A stretch of 64,000 bases of DNA from JAEUJM01 sp044221555 (GTDB lineage: Bacteria > Actinomycetota > Acidimicrobiia > Acidimicrobiales > DATDAH01): the NCBI GenBank assembly GCA_044221555.1, contig JBGAOY010000018.1, forward strand, positions 23,697-87,696. Reading direction: 5' to 3'. The translations under genes were made by a program, and so were the position numbers. Shown one piece after another: positions 56,209 through 63,840 of this stretch (within the stretch, counting starts at the first letter, position 1; every line of letters starts with the position of its first letter). The notes below the pieces were generated by a model that was not told the origin of the DNA, made no database searches, and saw nothing but the letters and a program-made list of their open reading frames with translations.

Positions 56209-58218
56209 GTGTTCGACCAGCCGTACGTCGACGTCGACGAATGGCGCGACGTCCCGGTGGGTCACCGGTACGTCCACGGCGGGTTCGCGGGGACCGAGAC
56301 GCGGTTCTCCCTCTACCTCCCGCCGCCCGACCGGTACGAGGGGCGGTTCTTCCAGCACATCACCCCCGTGCCCGACAACGAGTACCTCGCGCAGGGTGCC
56401 ACCGGCGAAGAGGACAAGATCGGCTTCTCGATCGCCAGCGGCGCCTACTTCGTCGAGACCAACGGCGGGGGGCCGTCGGGCACCCCGGGGTCGTCGGTCG
56501 ACCCCACCATCGCCGCGTACCGCGCCAACGCCGCAGTGGCCCGGCACTCCCGGGTGATCGCCGCCGAGATGTACGGCCGCCACCGGGCCTTCGGGTACGC
56601 CTACGGGGGCAGCGGTGGCGGGTACCGCACGATCGGCGGCGCCGAGAACACCAGCGGCGTGTGGGACGGCTTCGTTCCGTACGTGATCGGTTCGCCGATG
56701 GCGATCCCGAACATGTTCACCGTGCGCATGCACGCCCAGCGGATGCTGCGCCACCGCTTCGACCGGATCGTCGACGCCGTCGAGCCGGGCGGGAGCGGCG
56801 ACCCGTTCGAGGGGCTCGACGACGAGGAGGCCGACGCCCTCGCCGAGGTGACCCGCATGGGCTTCCCGCCCCGCTCGTGGTTCGGCCACCGGACGATGGG
56901 CATGCACGCGTTCCCCGTGCTCTACGGCGGCCTGCGCATGGCCGACCCCACCTACTTCGACGACTTCTGGTCGGAGCCGGGCTACCTCGGGCATGCCCTG
57001 CCGCCCTCCCTACAGCGCGACATCGTGCGGCACGCCTGCGAGGTGGTGGCGCTGATCACCGATCACGAGGCCGCGGCACTCGGACTCGCGGTGGGGGCGC
57101 AGCCGGGCCAGGCCCGGGCCGGGGTCGACGCCTCGTGGCGGGGGGGCGAGGCGCCGGCCGCCGTCCCCGTGGCGGTCCGGCTCAGCAGCGCGCCGCCCGA
57201 GTTCCTCGGTGCCGAGCTCGTGGTCGGCTCGGGCGCCGCCGCCGGCACGCGGCTCCTGCTGGTGGACAGGGCGGACGACGTCGTCGTGTTCGGCCCCGGC
57301 GACCCCGACCTGATCGCCTCGCTGGAGGCCGGCGACGCCGTCGAGGTCGACAACCGCGGCTTCCTCGCGGCGCAGACCTACCACCGCCACCAGGTGCCCA
57401 CCGCCGACTTCCCCGTCTGGGACCAGTTCCGCAACCCCGACGGCACGCCGAGGTACCCGCAGCGGCCACTGCTGCTGGGGCCCCTGTTCGCGGCGGCGGC
57501 CGCGGGGACGGTGCAGACCGGCGGCTTCGAGGGGAAGATGATCGTGGTCGCGTCGCTGCTGGACCGCGAGGCCGTGCCGTGGCAGGCCGACTGGTACCGC
57601 GCCCGGGTGATCGAGCACCTGGGCGACACCACCGACGAGCACTTCCGGCTCTGGTTCACGGACAACGCGTTGCACGGTGACGACGAGGCCCAGGAGCACC
57701 CGAGCCACTCGGTCAGCTACCTGGGGATGTTGCACCAGGCCCTTCGCGACGTCAGCGCGTGGGTCGAGCGCGGGGTCGCCCCGCCGCCGACGACCGCCTA
57801 CGACGTCGTGGACGGGCAGGTCGTGGTGGCCGCGTCGGCCGACGAGCGGGGCGGCGTCCAGCCGGTGGTGACCCTCACCGTCGACGTCGACGTCGACGTC
57901 GACGTCGACGGCGGCGTCGACCGCGTCGACGTGGTGCCGGGTGCCGAGGTGACCCTGCGGGCCCGCGCCGCCGCGCCCCCCGGGACGGGCGAGATCGTGT
58001 CGGTGGCGTGGGACCTCGACGGCACCGGCACGTTCGCCGTCGAGGACGCGGTGGCGCCGGCGGAGGCGGTGGCGGTCGAGCGCCGCCACGTGTTCGGCGA
58101 CCCGGGCACGCACTTCGTCACCGTCCGGGTGGTGGCCCAGCGCGAGGGCGACCCGACCACGCCCTACGCCCGCCTCCAGAACCTGGCCCGCGCCCGCGTG
58201 GTGGTGGCCGAGGCGTAG
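56209..58218 (+). CDS. tannase/feruloyl-esterase-like alpha/beta hydrolase with C-terminal PKD-like domain
   Basis: 669 residues from GTG 56209, seven bases after the transporter gene and so in its operon. The nucleophile elbow is AYGGSGGGYRTIG with Ser near 134; candidate acid and base are in FTDNALHGDD near 484 and EHPSHSVSYL near 500. A C-terminal beta domain (about 560-669: AWDLDGTGTF, HVFGDPGTHFVTVRV) is PKD-like. No signal peptide is visible, which is odd for a protein with a PKD module. A run VDVDVDVDVD near 562 comes from six-base GTCGAC repeats. Substrate unknown; an ester taken up by the transporter is a reasonable guess. Confidence 0.7.
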   Translation: MFDQPYVDVDEWRDVPVGHRYVHGGFAGTETRFSLYLPPPDRYEGRFFQHITPVPDNEYLAQGATGEEDKIGFSIASGAYFVETNGGGPSGTPGSSVDPTIAAYRANAAVARHSRVIAAEMYGRHRAFGYAYGGSGGGYRTIGGAENTSGVWDGFVPYVIGSPMAIPNMFTVRMHAQRMLRHRFDRIVDAVEPGGSGDPFEGLDDEEADALAEVTRMGFPPRSWFGHRTMGMHAFPVLYGGLRMADPTYFDDFWSEPGYLGHALPPSLQRDIVRHACEVVALITDHEAAALGLAVGAQPGQARAGVDASWRGGEAPAAVPVAVRLSSAPPEFLGAELVVGSGAAAGTRLLLVDRADDVVVFGPGDPDLIASLEAGDAVEVDNRGFLAAQTYHRHQVPTADFPVWDQFRNPDGTPRYPQRPLLLGPLFAAAAAGTVQTGGFEGKMIVVASLLDREAVPWQADWYRARVIEHLGDTTDEHFRLWFTDNALHGDDEAQEHPSHSVSYLGMLHQALRDVSAWVERGVAPPPTTAYDVVDGQVVVAASADERGGVQPVVTLTVDVDVDVDVDGGVDRVDVVPGAEVTLRARAAAPPGTGEIVSVAWDLDGTGTFAVEDAVAPAEAVAVERRHVFGDPGTHFVTVRVVAQREGDPTTPYARLQNLARARVVVAEA

Positions 58219-58224
58219 CCCGCC

Positions 58225-58450
58225 GTTCTCGACGACATGACGCGCTGGTTGCGCGCGCTATGTCGTCGAGTTGGTGGGGCCGCTGTTCTCGATGACATGA
58301 CGCGCTGTTTGCGCGCGCTATGTCGTCGAGTTGGTGGGGCCGCTGTTCTCGACGACATGACGCGCTGTTTGCGCGCGCTATGTCGTCGAGTTGGTGGGGC
58401 CGCCGTTCTCGATGACATGACGCGCTGTTTGCGCGCGCTATGTCGTCGAG
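58225..58450. repeat. tandem array of four 60-bp palindromic elements
   Basis: Units begin at 58225, 58285, 58345 and 58405. Each holds a long hairpin with 11-bp arms CTCGACGACAT and ATGTCGTCGAG (58228-58238/58260-58270 and so on at 60-bp steps; units 2 and 4 have GATGACAT) and an inner GCGC stem, followed by a spacer TTGGTGGGGCCGC. Single diverged copies lie at 59442-59487 and 60985-61033. The array fills the gap between the hydrolase gene and the convergent AbiEi-like gene, whose last codons lie within unit 4. Confidence 0.92.
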
Positions 58451-59391
58451 TCGGTCCGGTGCAGCTGGGCGTGTCGCTCGCGGCGGATGGCGGCGACGGT
58501 CGCCGCCTCGCCGTCGGGGTCGGCGTGGATGTCCTCGGCCAGGGGTCGGTGAGTCAGCCAGCCGTGAACGGCGGCCTCGGCATCGCGTGCGATGTCGCGC
58601 TTGCGGTCCGATATCCGGAAGTGCCAGGAGCGGCTGTCCACCTCGACGATGAGTTTCTCGCCGGGATAGGCCGAGTCGACACAACCGGCGGTGAACTGAC
58701 GTCCCGGGAAGGGGTACTGCCGGCGCGGCTCGGGCTCACCGGCGCGCTGCAGCGCTTCGAGCAGCACCGCCTCTGCGTTCGAACCAGGCGGTACGTACGT
58801 CGGGCCGCGCACGTCGAGTACCGCAGTGAGCTTGCGGACGCCGGGCTTGCCGCGGCGAGCCACGCTGCGCAGGCACTCGCCGACTTCGTTGAACCGCACG
58901 TTGCGCTCGTTCAGCTCGTGGTCGAGCACGCGCGCCAGGCGCGCCGGGCTGGCCACCGCGGCGAGGTCGACGATCGTGCGGGCCCGAGTGGTGACCGGCA
59001 GGCGCGAGATCGTCGTCCGGTGCTCCGGCGCCACGTCGCTGATCTGATGGACGGTGAAATCGGTGAACCGTTGCCACCCCGAGTGTGGCGTGGTGAGCAC
59101 GACACGATTCGGGGGATAGCCGACGAACTCCTCGAGGGCCGCGGCCGCCTCGAACGACACGGTCGACTCCGGGCCGACCGCGAGGTGAGCGATCCACAGT
59201 CGTCGCCGGAAGCTCGGGGGCGCGGGAAGGCTGTACACGCCGGGGTACTCCTGCGTGAGCCGACCCGGCCGAAGTCGGCGTTGGATGTTCGCGTCGTTGC
59301 CCCCTAGGGCGAGGATCTGCCAGCGGGCGATCGCGTTCTCCTGGGTCACGGCCAGCGCGTCGATGGCGGCGTCGAGGTCTCGTCGAGTCAT
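58438..59391 (-). CDS. AbiEi-like/DUF559 (PD-(D/E)xK, Vsr-like) protein
   Basis: 317 residues from ATG 59391. The N-terminal half resembles the winged-helix AbiEi antitoxin-like head of actinobacterial orphan proteins (IARWQILALGGNDANIQRRLRPGRL, EYPGVYSL). The C-terminal half (SNAEAVLLEALQRAG, GCVDSAYPGEKLIVEVDSRSWHF) matches a DUF559/Vsr-like endonuclease fold with an E...D...ExD pattern. The usual toxin AbiEii is not adjacent. Its base composition is lower in GC than the neighbours, it has its own promoter, and it is bracketed by palindromic elements; its stop TAG and last codons (TDSTT) are inside the repeat. Transfer is likely; function is unknown. Confidence 0.75.
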   Translation of the reverse strand: MTRRDLDAAIDALAVTQENAIARWQILALGGNDANIQRRLRPGRLTQEYPGVYSLPAPPSFRRRLWIAHLAVGPESTVSFEAAAALEEFVGYPPNRVVLTTPHSGWQRFTDFTVHQISDVAPEHRTTISRLPVTTRARTIVDLAAVASPARLARVLDHELNERNVRFNEVGECLRSVARRGKPGVRKLTAVLDVRGPTYVPPGSNAEAVLLEALQRAGEPEPRRQYPFPGRQFTAGCVDSAYPGEKLIVEVDSRSWHFRISDRKRDIARDAEAAVHGWLTHRPLAEDIHADPDGEAATVAAIRRERHAQLHRTDSTT

Positions 59392-59401
59392 AGGTCATGA
59401 A

Positions 59402-59429
59402 AAGTATGCAAAGATCAGCAAATGTCAAC
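59402..59429 (-). promoter_or_regulatory. promoter of the AbiEi/DUF559-like gene
   Basis: Minus strand: TTGACA (59429-59424), 16 bases, TACTTT (59407-59402), ten bases before ATG 59391. The surrounding 50 bases are strikingly AT-rich for this genome. The 5' leader would be about three nucleotides or none. Confidence 0.65.
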
Positions 59430-59441
59430 AGGTGATCTATT

Positions 59442-59487
59442 TTCGACGACTGGGCGCGCGCATTCCGCGCGCTATGTCGTCGAGAAC
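59442..59487. repeat. diverged single copy of the palindromic element
   Basis: TCGACGAC (59444-59451) pairs with GTCGTCGA (59476-59483), and GCGCGC (59455-59460) with GCGCGC (59467-59472). The right end ATGTCGTCGAGAAC is intact; the left lost its ACAT. It lies upstream of the AbiEi-like gene on its promoter side. Confidence 0.85.
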
Positions 59488-59528
59488 GGTGGGTGGGGGC
59501 CCTGAGCCGGGTGTTGCCCGGCGGGCTG

Positions 59529-60966
59529 ATGGCTGCGAACCTTTGGCGTCCTGCTCGATCCCGACCGACTCCTGCCCGCCGATCCCGGCGTCCGTCGCAT
59601 CGCGAGGGCGCTGTACGCGCAGACGCGGGCGCTCCCGATCATCAGCCCCCACGGGCACTGCGACCCGGCGGCGTTCGCCGACGACACGCCCATCGGCGAC
59701 CCTGCCGTCGAGCTGGTCACGCGCGACCACTACCTCCTGCGCATGCTGCACAGCCAGGGGGTGGCGCTCGAGGCGCTCGGCGTCGCCCCGATCGCCGGCG
59801 GCCCCGCGGAGACCGACGGTCGCCGCATCTGGCGCACGTTCGCCGACGGCTACCACCTGTTCCGGGGCACGCCCTCGAAGGGGTGGCTCGACCACACCCT
59901 GGTCGAGGTGTTCGGGGTGGCGGAGCCGCTGGGGCCCGACACCGCCGACACGATCTACGACCATCTGTTGGACCGGTTGGCCGGCGACGACTTCCGTCCC
60001 CGCGCCCTCTACGAGCGCTTCGGCATCGAGTTCCTTGCCACCACCGACGGCGCCCTCGACCCCCTGGGCGCGCACGACCGGCTGCGGGCCGGGAGCTGGG
60101 CGGGGCGGGTCGTCCCCACGTTCCGCCCCGACGACGTGGTCGACCCCGATCGCCCGGGGTTCGCCGACAACCTCGGCCGCCTGGCCGACCTGACCGGTGA
60201 GGACACCTCCACCTGGCCCGGCTACCTGGCGGCGCTCCGGGCGCGCCGGGCCACCTTCATCGCCGTCGGGGCGACGGCCACCGATCACGGTCACCGCACC
60301 GCGGCCACCGCCGACCTGGCGCCTGACGAGGCGGCGGCGCTCTTCGCCCGCGTCCGGGGCGGGGGCGCCGCACCGGACGAGGCGGAGCGGTTCCGGGCCC
60401 AGATGCTCACGGAGATGGCGGCGATGAGCCTGGACGACGGGCTGGTCCTGCAGTTGCACGCCGGCTCGTGGCGGGGGCACAACCCGTCGGTGACGGCGCG
60501 CTTCGGCCCCGATCGCGGCGCCGACATCCCCACCCCCATGGACTACGTCGGCGCGCTGAAGCCCCTGCTCGACCGCTTCGGCAACGAGCGCGGCCTCACC
60601 GTGGTGGTGTACACGCTCGACGAGAGCACCTACAGCCGCGAGCTGGCCCCGCTGGCGGGGCACTACCCGGCGCTGCGCCTGGGCCCGCCCTGGTGGTTCC
60701 ACGACAGCCCCGAGGGTCTGCGCCGCTTCCGCCGCCGCGTCACCGAGACCGCCGGGTTCGCCAACACCGTCGGGTTCAACGACGACGCCCGGTCGCTCCT
60801 GTCCATCCCCGCCCGTCACGACATGGTGCGGCGGGTCGATGCCGGCTTCCTCGCCGGCCTGGTGGCCGAGGGGCGCCTGCGTGACGACGAGGCGGCCGAG
60901 GTGGCCGACGACCTGGCCCACGGGCTGGCCCGCCGCGCGTTCCACGTCGACGGGGCCGACCGGTGA
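59529..60966 (+). CDS. uxaC: uronate (glucuronate) isomerase, with an apparent frameshift near the start
   Basis: The conserved body (LDPDRLLPADPG, IISPHGHCDP with zinc HxH, DHYLLRMLHSQG, LHAGSWRGHN, LGPPWWFHDSPEG, NTVGFNDDARSLLSIPARHD) runs in one frame to 60966, but that frame has no ATG, GTG or TTG between a stop at 59527 and residue M at 59743. ATG 59529 gives MAANL in another frame; removing one T of TTT at 59542-59544 would read MAANLGVLLDPDRLLP, a proper N-terminus. The enzyme converts glucuronate to fructuronate; a mannitol-dehydrogenase-family gene, the usual next step, is at 62155. Either a sequencing error or a real inactivating change is possible. Confidence 0.85.
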
Positions 60967-60984
60967 CATCGACCCGACGCCACC

Positions 60985-61033
60985 GTTCTCGACCACATGG
61001 CCCCCGCAAAGCGCGCGTCATGTCGTCGAGAAC
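60985..61033. repeat. single copy of the palindromic element between uxaC and aroK
   Basis: GTTCTCGACCACAT (60985-60998) and ATGTCGTCGAGAAC (61020-61033) are 14-bp inverted arms with one mismatch. The loop is 21 nt. It lies in the 85-bp intergenic gap and could also end transcription. Confidence 0.88.
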
Positions 61034-61051
61034 GGGTGAGGGGGCCGACCC

Positions 61052-61561
61052 GTGACCCCGGTCGTGCTGGTGGGGCTGATGGGCGCGGGGAAGTCGACGG
61101 TGGGGCGCCTGGTGGCCGAGGCCACGGGGCGCCACCTGGTGGACGTGGACGCAGCCATCACCGCCCGGACGGGCAGGTCCGTCCGCGAGCTGTGGGAGGA
61201 GGGGGGCGAGGCGGCCTACCGGACCCTCGAGAGCGACGAGGTGCGGCGCGCCCTCGGGCGGCCCGACGTGGTGATCGCGGCGCCGGGTGGCGTGGTGCTC
61301 GACCCTGCCGTCCGTGCGGCCCTGGGCGGGGCGTTCGTGGTGTGGCTGCGGGCCCGGCCCGCCACTCTCGGCGGGCGCGTCCGGCCCGGCGACCACCGGC
61401 CGCTGCTCGGCGACGACCCGACCGCCGACCTCGCGGCGATGTCGGCCGACCGGGCCGACCTGTACGCCTCGGTGGCCGACCACGTCGTGGACACCGACGA
61501 CCTGAGTGCCGAGGCCGCCGCGGCGACGGTGCTGGGCCTGCTGGCTGACCGGGCCCGCTGA
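61052..61561 (+). CDS. aroK: shikimate kinase
   Basis: 169 residues from GTG 61052. P-loop GLMGAGKSTVG near 8-18, DVDAAI with the shikimate Asp, GEAAYRTLE with the substrate Arg, APGGVVLD as the GGG-type loop, DHRPLL in the lid and SADRADLYASVAD with the C-terminal Arg follow the AroK pattern. It would phosphorylate shikimate with ATP in aromatic amino-acid synthesis. No other aro gene is near; it sits between two uronate-pathway genes, so a related sugar-acid kinase cannot be fully excluded. Its 3' third is duplicated just downstream. Confidence 0.8.
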   Translation: MTPVVLVGLMGAGKSTVGRLVAEATGRHLVDVDAAITARTGRSVRELWEEGGEAAYRTLESDEVRRALGRPDVVIAAPGGVVLDPAVRAALGGAFVVWLRARPATLGGRVRPGDHRPLLGDDPTADLAAMSADRADLYASVADHVVDTDDLSAEAAAATVLGLLADRAR

Positions 61562-61703
61562 CCCGTCGGTGATGTCGGCCGACCGGGCCGAGCTGTACGC
61601 GTCGGTGGCCGACCACGTCGTGGACACCGACGACCTGAGTGCCGAGGCCGCCGCGGCGACGGTGCTGGGCCTGCTGGCTGACCGGGCCCGCTGACCCGTC
61701 GGC
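61438..61703 (+). repeat. 133-bp direct tandem duplication of the shikimate kinase 3' end
   Basis: Copy 1 is 61438-61570 and copy 2 is 61571-61703. Apart from GACCTG to GAGCTG, one synonymous change (GCC to GCG) and a few bases at the outer edge, they are identical. Copy 2 repeats codons from MSADRA to the stop but has no start site of its own, so it is a pseudogenic remnant, not a second gene. Confidence 0.93.
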
Positions 61704-62154
61704 GACGACGATCGCCCTCGACCCCGACCCGACCCGATCCGATCCGATCCGCCACGACCTGACCTGATTCGGCTCGACCTGATTCGGCTCGACCTGATCG
61801 GAACCGACACGACCTGACCCGAACCGACACGACCTGACCCGATCCGTCGACCTGATCCGACTCGGTCCGATCCGACTCGACCTGATCTGACTCGGTCCGA
61901 TCCGACTCGGTCCGATCCGACTCGAGCTGATCCGACCCGACTCGAGCTGATCCGACTCGACCTGATGCGACGTGATCCGATCCGTCCGACTGGGCCTGAT
62001 CGGCCTGATCGACCTGATCGACCTGATCGACACGATCGACACGATCGACACGATCGACACGATCGACACGATCGGCCAAACCTGATCCGGGCCGAATGGA
62101 GGGCCCCGGTCGGTCACCGACCGGCGGCGGCGTGCGGCCCGGCGGTGGCGCATC
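61704..62154. repeat. non-coding field of short degenerate repeats
   Basis: This 450-bp gene-free stretch is made of short units rich in GATC, CGAC and CCTGAT. Recognisable parts are two 15-bp GACCTGATTCGGCTC units near 61765-61795, two 20-bp units near 61800-61840, and a clean run of nine 9-bp units at 61996-62076 (CTGATCGGC, three CTGATCGAC, four ACGATCGAC, one ACGATCGGC). No promoter or reading frame with family resemblance is seen, and unit spacing is far too short for CRISPR. Confidence 0.85.
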
Positions 62155-63840
62155 ATGGCCGGCGTGAGCGAGCGGCTGTCGGTGGCAACGGTGGGTGGGG
62201 TGACGGCCGGATCGGTGCCGACCTACGACCGTGGCGGCGCGCCCCGGATCGTCCATCTCGGCGTGGGGGCGTTCGCTCGGGCCCACCTCGGGGTGTACGC
62301 CGACGACCTCCTGGGGCAGGGTTGGCCGGCGATGATCGGTGGCGTCTCGCTCCGGAGCGCGCGGGCCGAGCAGCAGCTCGCGCCACAGGACGGCCTCTAC
62401 TCGGTGACCGAACGCGAGCCGGACGGGCCGCAGCCGTGCCGGGTCATCGGCGCGTTGTCGTCGGTCGCGACCGGGTGGGAGGCGGCGGTCGCAGCCATCG
62501 CCGCGCCGACCACCGAGCTGGTCACCCTCACGGTCACCGAGAAGGGCTACGACGTCGATCCGCACGACGTCGACCGGTTCGACCTCGGTGCCCACGTCTT
62601 CGATGGGCGCGGCGTCCATCGGCGCGACGTCGATCGGCGCGACGTCGATCGGGTCGGCCTCGACGGGTTCGGTATCGATCGGGGTGACCTCAGTGCGCGC
62701 GTGTTCGATCGCGGTGACCTCGCTCGGCTCGACGTCGATCGGGTCGGCGTCGATCGGGTCGACACCGATCGGCTCGACCCGGAGCGGCTCGGCCCGGAGC
62801 GGCTCGGCCCGGAGCGGCTCGGCCCGGAGCGGCTCGGCCCGGAGCGGATCGACCCTGCCGATCATGGCGGCCCTCCATCGGCGCCGGCGGTCGTCGCCCT
62901 CGGCCTCCTCGGACGGTACCGGTCGGGCGCCGGCCGCTCGGCGCCGGTGGTCGCCTCGCTGGACAACTTGGTCGACAACGGCCGGGTGCTGCGCGAGCGG
63001 GTGATCGAGGTGGCCGAGCGCGTCGAGCCGGCCTTCGCCCGGTGGGTGGGCGAGGCGGTCCGGTTCCCCTGCTCCGTCGTCGACCGGATGGTGCCCGCGA
63101 CCACCCCAGCCGACCTCGACGACGTGGAGCACCGGCTCGGCGTGCGTGACGAGGCGGCGGTGGTGGCCGAGCACCACCGGTCCTGGATCATCGAGGCGGC
63201 GGACGGCCTGCCGCCGCTCGCCGACGTGGGGGCGCGGGAGGTCGGCGACATCGGGCCGTTCCAGCGTCGGAAGCTGTGGCTGCTCAACGGGCCCCACTCG
63301 GCCCTGGCCTACGCGGGCCTGCTGGCGGGCTGCGACACCATCGCCGAGGCGGCCGCGGACCGGCTCGTGTCCGCCTTCGTCGGGCGGCTGGTCGACGACG
63401 TGCTCCAGGTGGCCGACCTGGCGCCATCGGCCGAGCCGAGGGGGTTCGCCGGCGAGGCGCGACGGCGCTTCGCCAATCCTGCGCTGGGGCACACGTGCCG
63501 CCAGGTCGGGGCCGACGGCTCGCAGAAGCTGGCGCAGCGGACCCTCCCCGTCGTCGCCGCCCGGCAACGGCGCCGGCTGCCCACCGGGCGCTTCGCGGTG
63601 GTCGTGGCCGTCTGGGTGGCCGCCGTGACGGGGATGGCCCTCGACGGTGGTCGCGTGCTGCCCGCGGTGGACGACCCCGAGGCGGCCCGCCTGTCGCGGC
63701 TCGCGGCGGCCGGCGACCTCGATGCGCTCGCCGGTGCCGCGGTCGGGCCGCACGCCGACCGCTCCTTCGCCGCCGAGGTGGCGGGCACATTGGCGCGGGT
63801 GCGGCGGGACGGGGTCGATGTGCTGCGGGACGCACCGTGA
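62155..63840 (+). CDS. mannitol dehydrogenase/fructuronate reductase family protein with repeat-encoded insertion
   Basis: 561 residues from ATG 62155. The polyol-dehydrogenase core is clear: IVHLGVGAFARAHLGVYADDLL, LTVTEKGY near 122-131, VVASLDNLVDNG near 260, and the catalytic lysine region RRKLWLLNGPHSALAYAG near 362-378. The family (UxuB, MtlD, fructuronate reductase) uses NAD(P)H on fructuronate or mannonate, fitting uxaC upstream. Between EKGY and the next core block lies an insertion of about 85-110 residues (DRRDVDR, DRGDLAR, five PERLG units) encoded by DNA repeats, absent from usual 480-490-residue relatives. The insertion is at a loop after the nucleotide domain, so activity might survive. 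Confidence 0.85.
   Translation: MAGVSERLSVATVGGVTAGSVPTYDRGGAPRIVHLGVGAFARAHLGVYADDLLGQGWPAMIGGVSLRSARAEQQLAPQDGLYSVTEREPDGPQPCRVIGALSSVATGWEAAVAAIAAPTTELVTLTVTEKGYDVDPHDVDRFDLGAHVFDGRGVHRRDVDRRDVDRVGLDGFGIDRGDLSARVFDRGDLARLDVDRVGVDRVDTDRLDPERLGPERLGPERLGPERLGPERIDPADHGGPPSAPAVVALGLLGRYRSGAGRSAPVVASLDNLVDNGRVLRERVIEVAERVEPAFARWVGEAVRFPCSVVDRMVPATTPADLDDVEHRLGVRDEAAVVAEHHRSWIIEAADGLPPLADVGAREVGDIGPFQRRKLWLLNGPHSALAYAGLLAGCDTIAEAAADRLVSAFVGRLVDDVLQVADLAPSAEPRGFAGEARRRFANPALGHTCRQVGADGSQKLAQRTLPVVAARQRRRLPTGRFAVVVAVWVAAVTGMALDGGRVLPAVDDPEAARLSRLAAAGDLDALAGAAVGPHADRSFAAEVAGTLARVRRDGVDVLRDAP
62773..62847 (+). repeat. five in-frame 15-bp repeats inside the mannitol-dehydrogenase gene
   Basis: Units at 62773, 62788, 62803, 62818 and 62833 read CTCGRCCCGGAGCGG and encode (L-G/D-P-E-R)5. 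They lie at the end of a larger degenerate tract from about 62590 built on GAYGTCGATCGG. The wording of this tract resembles the non-coding field at 61704-62076. Confidence 0.92.

Noticed and set aside
58164..58418. ORF repeating MSSRTAAPPTRRHSARKQRV across the palindromic array
   Set aside because: Period of 60 bp equals 20 codons, so the frames are open by chance; the signal in this DNA is the hairpin, not a protein.
61506..61694. Small ORF over the second copy of the kinase end, as a separate gene
   Set aside because: It is a 133-bp direct duplication without a start signal; the frame is inherited from the shikimate kinase gene.
61704..62076. Possible CRISPR array
   Set aside because: Units are 9-20 bp, degenerate and adjacent without unique spacers, and no cas genes are present.
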